Below are positions 31,297 to 39,448 of a stretch of DNA of 63,757 bases, piece by piece (the stretch's first letter is position 1; every line of letters begins with the position of its first letter). This DNA is from an uncultured Flavonifractor sp. (GTDB taxonomy: Bacteria > Bacillota > Clostridia > Oscillospirales > Oscillospiraceae): positions 1 to 63,757 of the forward strand of contig CALWOL010000064.1 in the NCBI GenBank assembly GCA_944383135.1, given 5' to 3'. The translations under genes and the position numbers were made by a program. Under the pieces are notes generated by a model, which was not told where the DNA came from, searched no databases, and worked only from the letters and a program-made list of their open reading frames with translations.

Positions 31297-33390
31297 ATGA
31301 GACTCTCTCTGCGCATAAAAGTAATCGCGGCCGTGCTGCTGATGGCTCTGATTGTGGCCGGGGTCACCGTGTTTGTCAGCTACAACATGTATGCCCGCTC
31401 CATAGAAGAGCACTATGAGCGGCTGACCATGAACACCGCCAAATCCGCGGCCTCCATGGTGGACGCCCAGGCCGTGGCGGAGCTGGCGGAGCGGACGCTG
31501 GAAATTTACCGCGGTTTTTGCCCCGACGCGGACACGCCGCCGGATTTTGCCTCCTTTGATGAAAACGACTGGGCGGAGTATTCTGCCGCCTTTGACGTGA
31601 TTGTCCAAAGCGCCGCCTATCAGGAGACCTTCGCCATCCTCAACGCGCTGAAGGAGGACAACGGCGTGCTGTGGCTGTATGTGGCCTACATGGACGCCCA
31701 GACCGGCCAGGGGATTTACATCGTGGATGCCGACTCCACCGCCGACGCCTGCCTGCCGGGAACCTGCGGGGATATTGAGCCGGAGAATCTGGAGCTGATG
31801 GAGCAGGGCGTTTACGATTTCCCGCCCTACATCACCAACTATGAGGAGTTTGGCTGGCTGTCCTCCGCCGCGGCGGCCATTACCGACCAGGATGGAAACG
31901 TGGTGGCAAACGCCTTTGTGGATTTTTCCATGAATCAGGTGATGAATGACCGGCAGACCTTCCTTCTGCGGCTGGCCGCCGTTCTGGCGGCGGTAACGCT
32001 GGGGCTGATTCTGACGCTGCTCTACGTGTTTACCCGGGCCGTGGTGCGCCCCATCGACCAGCTGGCCAGCGCCACCGGCTCCTTCGTCTCCGACAAGCAG
32101 CGCAATCAGAGCAGCTCGGCCATCTCCCAGCTGGAGATACGGACGGGAGATGAGATTGAAAACCTGTCTACCTCCATCCGTCAGATGGAGCAGGAGATTA
32201 ACACCTATATTTCCAACCTGACCCAGGTCACGGCGGAGCGGGAGCGCATCGGCGCCGAGCTGGACGTGGCCCGGAACATCCAGGCTTCCATGCTGCCCTG
32301 CATTTTTCCGCCCTTCCCACAGCGGGAGGAGTTCAGCATCTTTGCCTCCATGGACCCGGCCAAGGAGGTGGGCGGCGATTTTTACGATTTCTTCCTGGTG
32401 GATGACGACCATCTGGCGCTGATTATGGCCGATGTGTCCGGCAAGGGCGTTCCGGCGGCCATGTTCATGGTGATTGCCAAAACCCTGCTGAAAAACGCCG
32501 CCCAGACGGGGGCGTCTCCCAAGGCGGTGCTGGAGAAGGTCAACGACCAGCTGTGCGAGAACAATGACGCGGAAATGTTTGTCACCGTGTGGCTGGGCAT
32601 TTTGGAAATCTCCACCGGGAAGCTGGTGTGCGCCAATGCCGGCCATGAGTTCCCGGCCATCCGCCGGGCCGGGGGGGAGTTCCAGCTTTTTCGGGATAAG
32701 CACGGCTTCGTGCTGGCCGGTATGGAGCATGCCCGGTACCGGGAGTATGAGCTCACCCTCTCCGGTGGGGATACGCTCTTTGTCTATACCGACGGTGTGG
32801 CTGAGGCCACCGACAACCGGAGCCGGCTCTACGGTACCGACCGGATGCTCTCCGCGCTGAACCGGCAGAAGGGGGCGGGGTGTGAGGCGCTGGTGCACGG
32901 CCTGCGGGCGGATATCGACGCCTTTGTGGGGGAGGCACCTCAGTTTGACGACATCACCATGCTCGCCCTGGAGTTTAAGGACCTGGGGGGGACGCGGATG
33001 CGGAAGATGGGCCTGCGGCCCGAGCTGGCACAGCTGGAACAGGCCATGACCTTCTTCGGGGATGCCCTCCGGGAGCATGCCGCTCCGGACCGGGTGGTGG
33101 AGCAGATCCGTGTGGTGACGGACGAAATCTTTTCCAATATTGTCTTTTACAGCGGCGCCACCGCAGTTACCCTGGGCTGCGAGGCGGGGGAGGGGTATGC
33201 CCGGCTGCGCTTCTCCGACAACGGCCGGCCCTATGACCCTACCCAAAAGCCGGACCCGGACCTCGCCCGCCCCCTGGAGGAACGGGAGGAGGGCGGCATG
33301 GGAATTTACATTGTCCGGAAGCTGACGGACGGAATTTCTTATTACTATTCTGACGGCCTGAACGTACTTACCCTGGAAAAACGGTGGTAA
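31297..33390 (+). CDS. Membrane sensor PP2C/SpoIIE phosphatase with HAMP and RsbW-like kinase domain
   Basis: A 697-residue protein. A membrane segment at 8-28, an extracellular sensor of about 190 residues (Cache-like; GIYIVDADSTADACLP), a second membrane segment at about 222-246, then HAMP and coiled coil (VRPIDQLASATGSF). The PP2C domain (about 318-555) keeps metal-site motifs AKEVGGDFYDFF (D361), ADVSGKGVPAAMFM and QFDDITMLAL. The C-terminal GHKL domain (about 570-697) is intact: TDEIFSNIVFYSG, DNGRPYDP and EGGMGIYIVRKL. One chain thus holds both the phosphatase and the kinase of a partner-switch. Nine bases separate it from the MATE gene. Confidence 0.92.
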   Translation: MRLSLRIKVIAAVLLMALIVAGVTVFVSYNMYARSIEEHYERLTMNTAKSAASMVDAQAVAELAERTLEIYRGFCPDADTPPDFASFDENDWAEYSAAFDVIVQSAAYQETFAILNALKEDNGVLWLYVAYMDAQTGQGIYIVDADSTADACLPGTCGDIEPENLELMEQGVYDFPPYITNYEEFGWLSSAAAAITDQDGNVVANAFVDFSMNQVMNDRQTFLLRLAAVLAAVTLGLILTLLYVFTRAVVRPIDQLASATGSFVSDKQRNQSSSAISQLEIRTGDEIENLSTSIRQMEQEINTYISNLTQVTAERERIGAELDVARNIQASMLPCIFPPFPQREEFSIFASMDPAKEVGGDFYDFFLVDDDHLALIMADVSGKGVPAAMFMVIAKTLLKNAAQTGASPKAVLEKVNDQLCENNDAEMFVTVWLGILEISTGKLVCANAGHEFPAIRRAGGEFQLFRDKHGFVLAGMEHARYREYELTLSGGDTLFVYTDGVAEATDNRSRLYGTDRMLSALNRQKGAGCEALVHGLRADIDAFVGEAPQFDDITMLALEFKDLGGTRMRKMGLRPELAQLEQAMTFFGDALREHAAPDRVVEQIRVVTDEIFSNIVFYSGATAVTLGCEAGEGYARLRFSDNGRPYDPTQKPDPDLARPLEEREEGGMGIYIVRKLTDGISYYYSDGLNVLTLEKRW

Positions 33391-33433
33391 CGTCCCGAGC
33401 CGATCTCTTTTCTGCCTCAAGGAGGTTCTTCCA

Positions 33434-35176
33434 ATGAACGGTTTACTGATTCTGCTGATTGCCATTGTTGTACTGCTGGGGGCCTATCTCCTCTATGGCC
33501 GCTATCTGGCCAAAACCTGGGGCATTGACCCCAAGGCAAAGACACCTGCCTATGAGCTGGAGGACGGCGTGGACTATGCGCCCGCCGACACCAATGTGGT
33601 CTTTGGCCACCAGTTTGCCTCCATTGCCGGCGCCGCCGCCATCAACGGGCCCATTCAGGCGTCTGTGTTCGGCTGGGTGCCGGTGCTGCTGTGGATTTTG
33701 CTGGGCGGTATCTTTTTCGGCGCGGTCCAGGATTTTGCCGCCATGTACGCCTCGGTGAAGAATAAGGGCCGTACCATCGGCTACATCATCGAGTCCTATA
33801 TCGGCAAGACGGGGAAAAAGCTCTTTCTGCTGTTCTGCTGGCTGTTTTCCATTCTGGTGGTGGCCGCCTTTGTGGACATTGTGGCCGGTACCTTCAACGG
33901 CTTTCAGACAGCCGCCGGCGGGGCCGCGGCTGTCAACCGGGCCAACGGCTCTGTGGCCACCACCTCCCTGATTTTCATTGTGGAGGCCGTGGCCCTTGGC
34001 TTCCTGCTGCGCTATGGGAAGCTCAACAAATGGGCCAATACCGCCATTGCCATCATCATGCTGGTGGCGGCCATCGCCCTGGGGCTCCAGCTCCCGATCT
34101 ACATCGGGCTGACCAGCTGGCACATTCTGGTCTTTCTCTATGTGCTGATTGCCTCGGTTACCCCCATTTGGGCCCTGCTTCAGCCCCGGGACTATCTGAA
34201 CAGCTACCTGCTCATCGCGATGATCGTGGCCGCCGCCATCGGCGTGTTTGCCGCCCGGCCGGAGGTCAATCTCCCCGCCTTTGCCGGCTTCACCGTCAAT
34301 GGGCAGACCCTGTTCCCCTTCCTCTTTGTCACCATTGCCTGCGGCGCCGTCTCCGGCTTCCACTCCCTGGTCTCCTCCGGCACCGCCTCCAAGCAGATTA
34401 AAAATGAGAAAAGCATGCTGCCCGTCTCCTTCGGCGCCATGCTGATGGAGTCCATGCTGGCGGTAATTGCCCTCATTGCCGTGGCCTCCTTCTCCTCCTC
34501 GGCGGAGACCGCCGCTCTGGGCTACACCACGCCCTCCCAGATTTTTGCCGGCGGCGTGGCCAACTTCCTGGCGGTGATGGGATTGCCCCAGGATGTGGTG
34601 TTCACGCTTATCAATCTGTCGGTTTCCGCCTTTGCCCTCACCTCCCTGGACTCGGTGGCCCGGGTGGGCCGGCTCTCCTTCCAGGAGCTCTTTTTGGATG
34701 AGTCCATCCGGGACGAGGACATGGGCCCAATACGCAGGCTGCTCACCAACAAGTACTTTGCCACCATCCTCACCCTGGTGTTGGCCTACTTCCTTACCCA
34801 GGTGGGGTACGACTCCATCTGGCCCCTCTTCGGTTCCTCCAACCAGCTGCTCTCCGCACTGGCCTTCCTGGCCTGCGCGGTATTCCTCAAGCGCACCAAG
34901 CGGAAGAGCTTTATGCTCTGGGTTCCTCTGTTTACCATGATTGCGGTGACCTTCTCCGCTCTGATCTTGACCATATGGAAGCTGGGCAGCGGGATTGCCG
35001 ACGGAACCTACCAGTGGCTGGCGGGTATGACCGTCTCGGTGGACGGCGCCAGTGTGCTCACCGCCTGGGGCGCCGGAGTCCAAATGGTATTTGCCGTGCT
35101 GATTCTGGCTCTGGGCGTCATTGTGGTGATCCAGGGCTTCCGCAAACTGTTGGGGAAGGCTCCGGCCGCGGCGTGA
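33434..35176 (+). CDS. cstA: Carbon starvation protein CstA family transporter
   Basis: A 580-residue membrane protein with about 15-16 hydrophobic segments. Family signatures include HQFASIAGAAAINGPI near the N-terminus, GGIFFGAVQDFAAM, and FHSLVSSGTASKQ. CstA-type proteins carry peptides or pyruvate. AAGGAGG precedes the ATG. The gap to the phosphatase gene is 43 bp with no terminator visible, so it is probably the last gene of the signalling operon. In E. coli, CstA-family pyruvate transporters are targets of LytTR regulators (BtsSR, YpdAB), which fits the orphan LytTR regulator upstream. Confidence 0.94.
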   Translation: MNGLLILLIAIVVLLGAYLLYGRYLAKTWGIDPKAKTPAYELEDGVDYAPADTNVVFGHQFASIAGAAAINGPIQASVFGWVPVLLWILLGGIFFGAVQDFAAMYASVKNKGRTIGYIIESYIGKTGKKLFLLFCWLFSILVVAAFVDIVAGTFNGFQTAAGGAAAVNRANGSVATTSLIFIVEAVALGFLLRYGKLNKWANTAIAIIMLVAAIALGLQLPIYIGLTSWHILVFLYVLIASVTPIWALLQPRDYLNSYLLIAMIVAAAIGVFAARPEVNLPAFAGFTVNGQTLFPFLFVTIACGAVSGFHSLVSSGTASKQIKNEKSMLPVSFGAMLMESMLAVIALIAVASFSSSAETAALGYTTPSQIFAGGVANFLAVMGLPQDVVFTLINLSVSAFALTSLDSVARVGRLSFQELFLDESIRDEDMGPIRRLLTNKYFATILTLVLAYFLTQVGYDSIWPLFGSSNQLLSALAFLACAVFLKRTKRKSFMLWVPLFTMIAVTFSALILTIWKLGSGIADGTYQWLAGMTVSVDGASVLTAWGAGVQMVFAVLILALGVIVVIQGFRKLLGKAPAAA

Positions 35177-35197
35177 GGGAGCAAACCACTCCTTATG

Positions 35198-35247
35198 AAA
35201 AAATGAACACAGCATCAGCAGAGCTGGTGACTGTGTTCATTTTTTTC
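35198..35247 (+). terminator. Strong intrinsic terminator of the signalling operon
   Basis: A 15-bp stem (35198-35212 with 35231-35245) is extended by an inner stem (35213-35219 with 35223-35229, one G-U pair), and ends in a run of seven T. It lies 22 bp past the cstA stop. Confidence 0.9.
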
Positions 35248-35321
35248 AAAGGCCCGGACACTGCCGAAATGGGGCGGTCCGCCGGGAGGAAAATTTATGC
35301 ATGTTGCGGAGAAAAAAGCAC

Positions 35322-35351
35322 TTACATGAAGGGCGGGGACTGTGCTATACT
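35322..35351 (+). promoter_or_regulatory. Possible promoter for the DUF2798 gene
   Basis: TTACAT (35322-35327), an 18-bp spacer and TATACT (35346-35351). It would give a leader of about 90 bases before the start at 35449. Confidence 0.5.
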
Positions 35352-35381
35352 CAGGGCAATGAATGGTAGTCGCAGTGAAGG

Positions 35382-35417
35382 ATAGTAGCGAGACGAAAGT
35401 TTCGCTGCTATTTTTTT
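35382..35417 (+). promoter_or_regulatory. Terminator-like hairpin in the DUF2798 leader (possible attenuator)
   Basis: A 13-bp stem with two G-U pairs (35382-35394 with 35399-35411) has a GAAA tetraloop and is followed by seven T. It sits between the putative promoter and the start codon, so readthrough would be needed for expression. I could not match it to a known riboswitch. Confidence 0.55.
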
Positions 35418-35448
35418 GCGCCGTTCAAAAGGAAAGGGAGCGAGCAAC

Positions 35449-35907
35449 ATGCCGAAAACAAAGCTGGAAAATGTCATTTTCACTATTATCATGGCGGTTA
35501 TCATGGTCTATGGAATGATTGTCTACAATGTGGCCTTGAACACCGGCGGAGTAACCAACGCCACCTTTCTCATGGCGCTGCATGAAATGCCAATCATGGT
35601 CCCCGTCGCGTTTCTGCTGGAATTCTTTCTTGTGGAGAAGCTGGCAACCCGCCTGGCCTTTACCGTGGTACGTCCTACGGACAGACCCCAGCTGATTACC
35701 TACGCCATTTCCACCATGATTGTGTGCATCATGTGCCCCACCATGAGCCTGATTGCCACCCTGCTGTTCAAACAGCCCAGCCTGGGCACCTGGGTCCAGA
35801 CCTTCGGCTGCAACATGCCCATGGCGCTCATCTGGCAGCTGCTGTTCTGCGGCCCGCTGAGCCGGCTGATTTTCCGCCTCCTCTTCCGCGGGGGCCAGCC
35901 TGCCTAA
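35449..35907 (+). CDS. DUF2798 family membrane protein
   Basis: A 152-residue membrane protein with four hydrophobic segments. It starts at MPKTKLEN, with GGGAG eight bases before the ATG. Hallmarks include FTIIMAVIMVYGMIVYN, MVPVAFLLEFFLVEKLA and a C-terminal VQTFGCNMPMALIWQL. The family has unknown function and occurs widely in Firmicutes. The gene stands alone between two terminators, behind a leader with a terminator-like hairpin. Confidence 0.85.
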   Translation: MPKTKLENVIFTIIMAVIMVYGMIVYNVALNTGGVTNATFLMALHEMPIMVPVAFLLEFFLVEKLATRLAFTVVRPTDRPQLITYAISTMIVCIMCPTMSLIATLLFKQPSLGTWVQTFGCNMPMALIWQLLFCGPLSRLIFRLLFRGGQPA

Positions 35908-35914
35908 GCAAAGA

Positions 35915-35952
35915 GAACCCCCGGAACGGGCCGCGGTCCGTTCCGGGGGTTC
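35915..35952. terminator. Bidirectional terminator between DUF2798 and nth
   Basis: A perfect 15-bp GC-rich stem (35915-35929 with 35938-35952) with an 8-base loop lies between two convergent genes. T-runs are weak on both sides. Confidence 0.7.
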
Positions 35953-35955
35953 CTG

Positions 35956-36603
35956 TTAATCGCTCCGGCCGCTGGTGTACATGGAACACCAGGGCCGCAG
36001 GGTGCAGTTGGGGCAGTCCGGCTTGCGGGCCATGCACACCGCCCGGCCGTGGAGCACCATCCGGTGGCAGAAGTCGTTGGACTCCTCCGGGGGCAGTACC
36101 TGGCGCAGCTGCTGCTCCACCTTCGCCGGGTCCTTGGTGCCGTCGGTAAGGCCCAGCCGGCCGGTGATGCGGATGCAATGGGTGTCCGCCACCACCACGC
36201 CCGGCTTATGGTACACATCCCCCAGAATCAGATTGGCGGTCTTGCGTCCCACGCCGGGCAGCTTCAGCAGCTCCTCCATGGTGTCGGGGACCTGGCCGCC
36301 GTATTCCTCCAGCATCATCCGGGCGGCGGCCACGATGTCCCTGGCCTTGGCCCGGAAAAAGCCGGTGGAGTGGATGTAAGTCTCCACCTCGCTGATCTCC
36401 GCCTCCGCCAGGGATTCCAGGGTGGGGAAGCGGGCGAACAGGGCGGGGGTGACCATATTAACCCGCTCGTCGGTGCACTGGGCGGCCAGACGGACGGCAA
36501 AGAGCAGCTCATAGGGCTTGGGGTAGGGCAGGGAGCACAGCCCGTCGGGGTAGAGGCGCTTGAGCTCCTCCACAATGGCGCGGACTTCCTTCTCGGTTTT
36601 CAT
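35956..36603 (-). CDS. nth: Endonuclease III (DNA glycosylase/AP lyase)
   Basis: A 215-residue base-excision repair enzyme that removes oxidised pyrimidines and cuts abasic sites. The helix-hairpin-helix LPGVGRKTA holds the catalytic K121, and D140 is in VVVADTHC. The C-terminal [4Fe-4S] cluster follows the family spacing C-x6-C-x2-C-x5-C in VCMARKPDCPNCTLRPWC. The length is normal. It is a single gene, convergent to the DUF2798 gene. Confidence 0.96.
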   Translation of the reverse strand: MKTEKEVRAIVEELKRLYPDGLCSLPYPKPYELLFAVRLAAQCTDERVNMVTPALFARFPTLESLAEAEISEVETYIHSTGFFRAKARDIVAAARMMLEEYGGQVPDTMEELLKLPGVGRKTANLILGDVYHKPGVVVADTHCIRITGRLGLTDGTKDPAKVEQQLRQVLPPEESNDFCHRMVLHGRAVCMARKPDCPNCTLRPWCSMYTSGRSD

Positions 36604-36673
36604 GCAATCACCTCGTTAGACAATATAACACAGAATTCCGGAAAATACGAGGGCGTTTTTCCACAGCTGACAA

Positions 36674-36702
36674 TTGTATTTTTGCGGCGGAACAGGTATA
36701 AT
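36674..36702 (+). promoter_or_regulatory. Sigma-A promoter for glyA
   Basis: TTGTAT (36674-36679), a 17-bp spacer and TATAAT (36697-36702) lie 72 bp before the glyA start. Confidence 0.75.
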
Positions 36703-36773
36703 GGGTTAAATCGCTAAACCGGCCTGCCCAGGCGGAGCCGGGCGCGGAGAATCGGGAAAGGTGGCGACAGAAT

Positions 36774-38015
36774 TTGGTCAAGGACATCATGGCATTTCTG
36801 GCGGAGCAGGACGCGGAGGTAGGGGCCGCGGTTCAGGCGGAGTACGACCGGCAGCGCCGGAACATTGAGCTCATTGCCTCGGAGAACTTTGTCAGCGAGG
36901 CGGTGCTGGCGGCGGCGGCCACCGTGCTCACCAATAAATATGCCGAGGGCTATCCTGGCAAGCGGTACTACGGCGGCTGTCAGTGTGTGGACGTGGTGGA
37001 GGACATTGCCCGTCAGCGGGCCTGTCAGCTCTTTGGCGCCGATCACGCCAATGTTCAGCCCCACTGCGGCGCCAACGCCAACTATGCGGTGTATCAGGCC
37101 CTGTGCAATGTAGGGGATACAGTGCTGGGCATGGACTTGGCCAACGGCGGCCACCTGACCCACGGCTCTCCGGTAAACTTCTCCGGCAAGAACTACAAGA
37201 TTGTGGCCTACGGCGTCAATGACCAGGGCTACATTGACTACGACCAGGTTCGGGATCTGGCCAAGAAGCACCAGCCCAGAATGATTCTGGCGGGCGCCTC
37301 TGCCTATCCCCGCGTCATTGACTTCAAGACCTTTGCGGACATTGCCCACGAGGTGGGCGCCTACCTGTTTGTGGATATGGCCCACATCGCCGGCCTGGTG
37401 GCCGCCGGGCTCCATCCCTCTCCGGTGCCCTATGCCGATGTGGTGTCCACCACCACCCACAAGACCCTGCGTGGCCCCCGGGGCGGCATGATTCTGTGCA
37501 AGGAGGAGCTGGCCAAGAAGATTGACTCCGCCATCTTCCCCGGCAGCCAGGGCGGCCCCCTGGAGCACATCATCGCCGCCAAGGCAGTGGCGCTGGGGGA
37601 GGCGATGAAGCCGGAGTTCAAGGCCTATCAGCAGCAGATTGTCAACAACGCTGCCGCCCTGGCCAAGGCTCTGATGGCGGAGGGCTTCGATTTGGTCAGC
37701 GGCGGTACCGACAACCACCTGATGCTGGTGGATTTGCGCCCCGCCAAGCTCACCGGCAAGGAGATGGAGAAGCGCCTGGACGAGGTGAACATCACAGTCA
37801 ACAAGAACGCCATCCCCAACGACCCGGAGAAGCCCTTTGTCACCTCCGGCATCCGGGTGGGCACCCCCGCCGCCACCACCCGGGGCTTCCGGGAGGAGGA
37901 CATGGCCGCCATCGCCAAAATCATGTGGCAGACCGCCACGGACTTCGAGGGCAAGCAGGAGGACCTGCGGGCCCAGGTGGCGCAGCTCACCGGAAAATAC
38001 CCCCTGTACGAATAA
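36774..38015 (+). CDS. glyA: Serine hydroxymethyltransferase
   Basis: A 413-residue PLP enzyme converting serine and tetrahydrofolate to glycine and methylene-THF. The PLP lysine is K230 in [25 protein letters not shown] and [15 protein letters not shown] are diagnostic. The TTG start at 36774 gives the usual N-terminal length, with GGTGG about ten bases upstream. The alternative ATG at 36789 has AAGGA four bases upstream and would remove five residues. The choice is not certain. Confidence 0.95.
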   Translation: MVKDIMAFLAEQDAEVGAAVQAEYDRQRRNIELIASENFVSEAVLAAAATVLTNKYAEGYPGKRYYGGCQCVDVVEDIARQRACQLFGADHANVQPHCGANANYAVYQALCNVGDTVLGMDLANGGHLTHGSPVNFSGKNYKIVAYGVNDQGYIDYDQVRDLAKKHQPRMILAGASAYPRVIDFKTFADIAHEVGAYLFVDMAHIAGLVAAGLHPSPVPYADVVSTTTHKTLRGPRGGMILCKEELAKKIDSAIFPGSQGGPLEHIIAAKAVALGEAMKPEFKAYQQQIVNNAAALAKALMAEGFDLVSGGTDNHLMLVDLRPAKLTGKEMEKRLDEVNITVNKNAIPNDPEKPFVTSGIRVGTPAATTRGFREEDMAAIAKIMWQTATDFEGKQEDLRAQVAQLTGKYPLYE

Positions 38016-38028
38016 TCGAACATGTGTT

Positions 38029-38065
38029 AGAATGGAGTGGAAGCAATTCCGCTCCATTCTGTTTT
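38029..38065 (+). terminator. Intrinsic terminator after glyA
   Basis: A 14-bp stem with one G-U pair (38029-38042 with 38047-38060) has a GCAA tetraloop and a GTTTT tail. The next start codon is 19 bp downstream, so it may attenuate rarA rather than fully separate it. Confidence 0.75.
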
Positions 38066-38084
38066 GGCAAGGGAGGGTGTTCCC

Positions 38085-39356
38085 ATGACATACCGGCCGC
38101 TGGCAGATGAGATCCGCCCCCAGAATCTGGACGAGGTGGTGGGACAGCAGCACATTCTGGGGGAAAACGGCCTGCTCCGCCGCATCATTGAGGGAGGCAA
38201 CATTCCAAACCTGGTGTTTTACGGCCCGTCCGGCACCGGAAAGACCACTGTGGCCAACCTCATCGCCAAGCGCACCAACCGCCCCCTTCACCGGCTGAAC
38301 GCCACCACCGCCTCCATCTCCGACATCAAGGAGATTATGGGGGAGATTGGCACCATGCTGGCCCCGGACGGGGTGCTGCTCTACCTGGATGAGATTCAGT
38401 ACTTTAACAAGAAGCAGCAGCAGTCCCTGCTGGAGTTTATGGAGAACGGGAAAATAACCCTGATTGCCTCCACCACGGAAAACCCCTATTTTTACGTCTA
38501 TAACGCCGTGCTCAGCCGCTCCACCGTCTTTGAATTCAAGCCCCTGTCCGCCGCCGATGTGCTGCCCGCCGTGGAGCGGGGCATCCGGCTGATGGGGGAA
38601 CGCCTGGAGGCCCAGGTGTGCTGTGAGGAGGGCGTCAGGGAGCACATTGCCTCCGCCTGCGGCGGGGATGTGCGCAAGGCTATGAATGCCATCGAGCTGC
38701 TGCTCAACTCCGCCAAGCGGGAGCAAGGGAAACTGCTTGTCACGCTGGAGGACGCCCAGACGGTGGCCCAGCGCTCCGCCATGCGGTATGACCGGGAGGG
38801 AGACGACCATTTTGACATCGCCTCGGCGCTGATGAAATCCCTCCGGGGCTCCGACCCGGACGCCGCCCTCCACTATCTGGCCCGCCTGCTGGAGGCGGGA
38901 GATTTGATTACCGCCATCCGCCGTCTGCTGTGCTCCGCCAGTGAGGATGTAGGGATGGCCTACCCCCAGGCCGCCCTGATTGTCAAGGCCTGTGTGGACA
39001 ACGCCCTCCAGCTGGGCCTGCCGGAGGCGCGGCTGCCCCTGGCCCAAGCGGCGGTGCTGCTGGCCACCGCGCCCAAATCCAACTCGGTCTATCAGGGAAT
39101 TGCCGCCGCCCAGGCCGATGTGCGGGCGGGGAAAACGGGGGACTATCCCCGGCACCTGCAGAACGTCCACGCCGACTCGGCGGGGATGGAGCGGGAGCAG
39201 GGCTATCTCTACCCCCACAGCTTCCCCAATCACTGGGTGAAACAGCAGTACCTGCCGGATAGTTTGGTTGGAAAGCAGTACTACCGGTACGGCGACAACA
39301 AAACCGAGCAGGCAGCCAGGCGCTACTGGGAGGAAATCAAAGGAAAAAATGGCTGA
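38085..39356 (+). CDS. rarA: Replication-associated recombination protein A (RarA/MgsA AAA+ ATPase)
   Basis: A 423-residue AAA+ ATPase related to clamp-loader subunits and WRNIP1, acting at stalled replication forks. The Walker A motif is GPSGTGKTT, Walker B LYLDEIQYF, and sensor I STTENPYF. The C-terminal tetramerisation region has the DFDIASALMKSLRGSDPDAA-like stretch (near FDIASALMKS) and HYLARLLEAGD. The ATG follows GGGAGGG. Its length fits the family. Confidence 0.95.
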   Translation: MTYRPLADEIRPQNLDEVVGQQHILGENGLLRRIIEGGNIPNLVFYGPSGTGKTTVANLIAKRTNRPLHRLNATTASISDIKEIMGEIGTMLAPDGVLLYLDEIQYFNKKQQQSLLEFMENGKITLIASTTENPYFYVYNAVLSRSTVFEFKPLSAADVLPAVERGIRLMGERLEAQVCCEEGVREHIASACGGDVRKAMNAIELLLNSAKREQGKLLVTLEDAQTVAQRSAMRYDREGDDHFDIASALMKSLRGSDPDAALHYLARLLEAGDLITAIRRLLCSASEDVGMAYPQAALIVKACVDNALQLGLPEARLPLAQAAVLLATAPKSNSVYQGIAAAQADVRAGKTGDYPRHLQNVHADSAGMEREQGYLYPHSFPNHWVKQQYLPDSLVGKQYYRYGDNKTEQAARRYWEEIKGKNG

Positions 39357-39382
39357 GGCTCCGGCCGGATAATGTATCCATG

Positions 39383-39411
39383 GAATAGCCCCGGGCCCGT
39401 CCGCATATAGA
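39383..39411 (+). promoter_or_regulatory. Possible sigma-E type sporulation promoter
   Basis: GAATAGC (39383-39389), 14 bp, then CATATAGA (39404-39411). This is a partial match to the Bacillus sigma-E consensus (KMATATW-N14-CATACAHT). It lies 37 bp before the M23 gene, in the mother-cell type context expected for spoIVF. The match is weak. Confidence 0.3.
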
Positions 39412-39448
39412 TAGTCCGAAACGCCTTACAGAAGGGAAGGACACCGCT

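Noticed and set aside
29404..33465. A minus-strand open frame of about 1353 codons opposite the MATE and phosphatase genes
   Set aside because: The plus-strand genes have clear domains and ribosome sites. The antisense frame is His/Gln/Gly-rich with no motif.
35382..35417. A guanidine-type (mini-ykkC) riboswitch
   Set aside because: An ACGA-like stretch is present, but only one hairpin is seen and its loop is GAAA, so the class does not fit.
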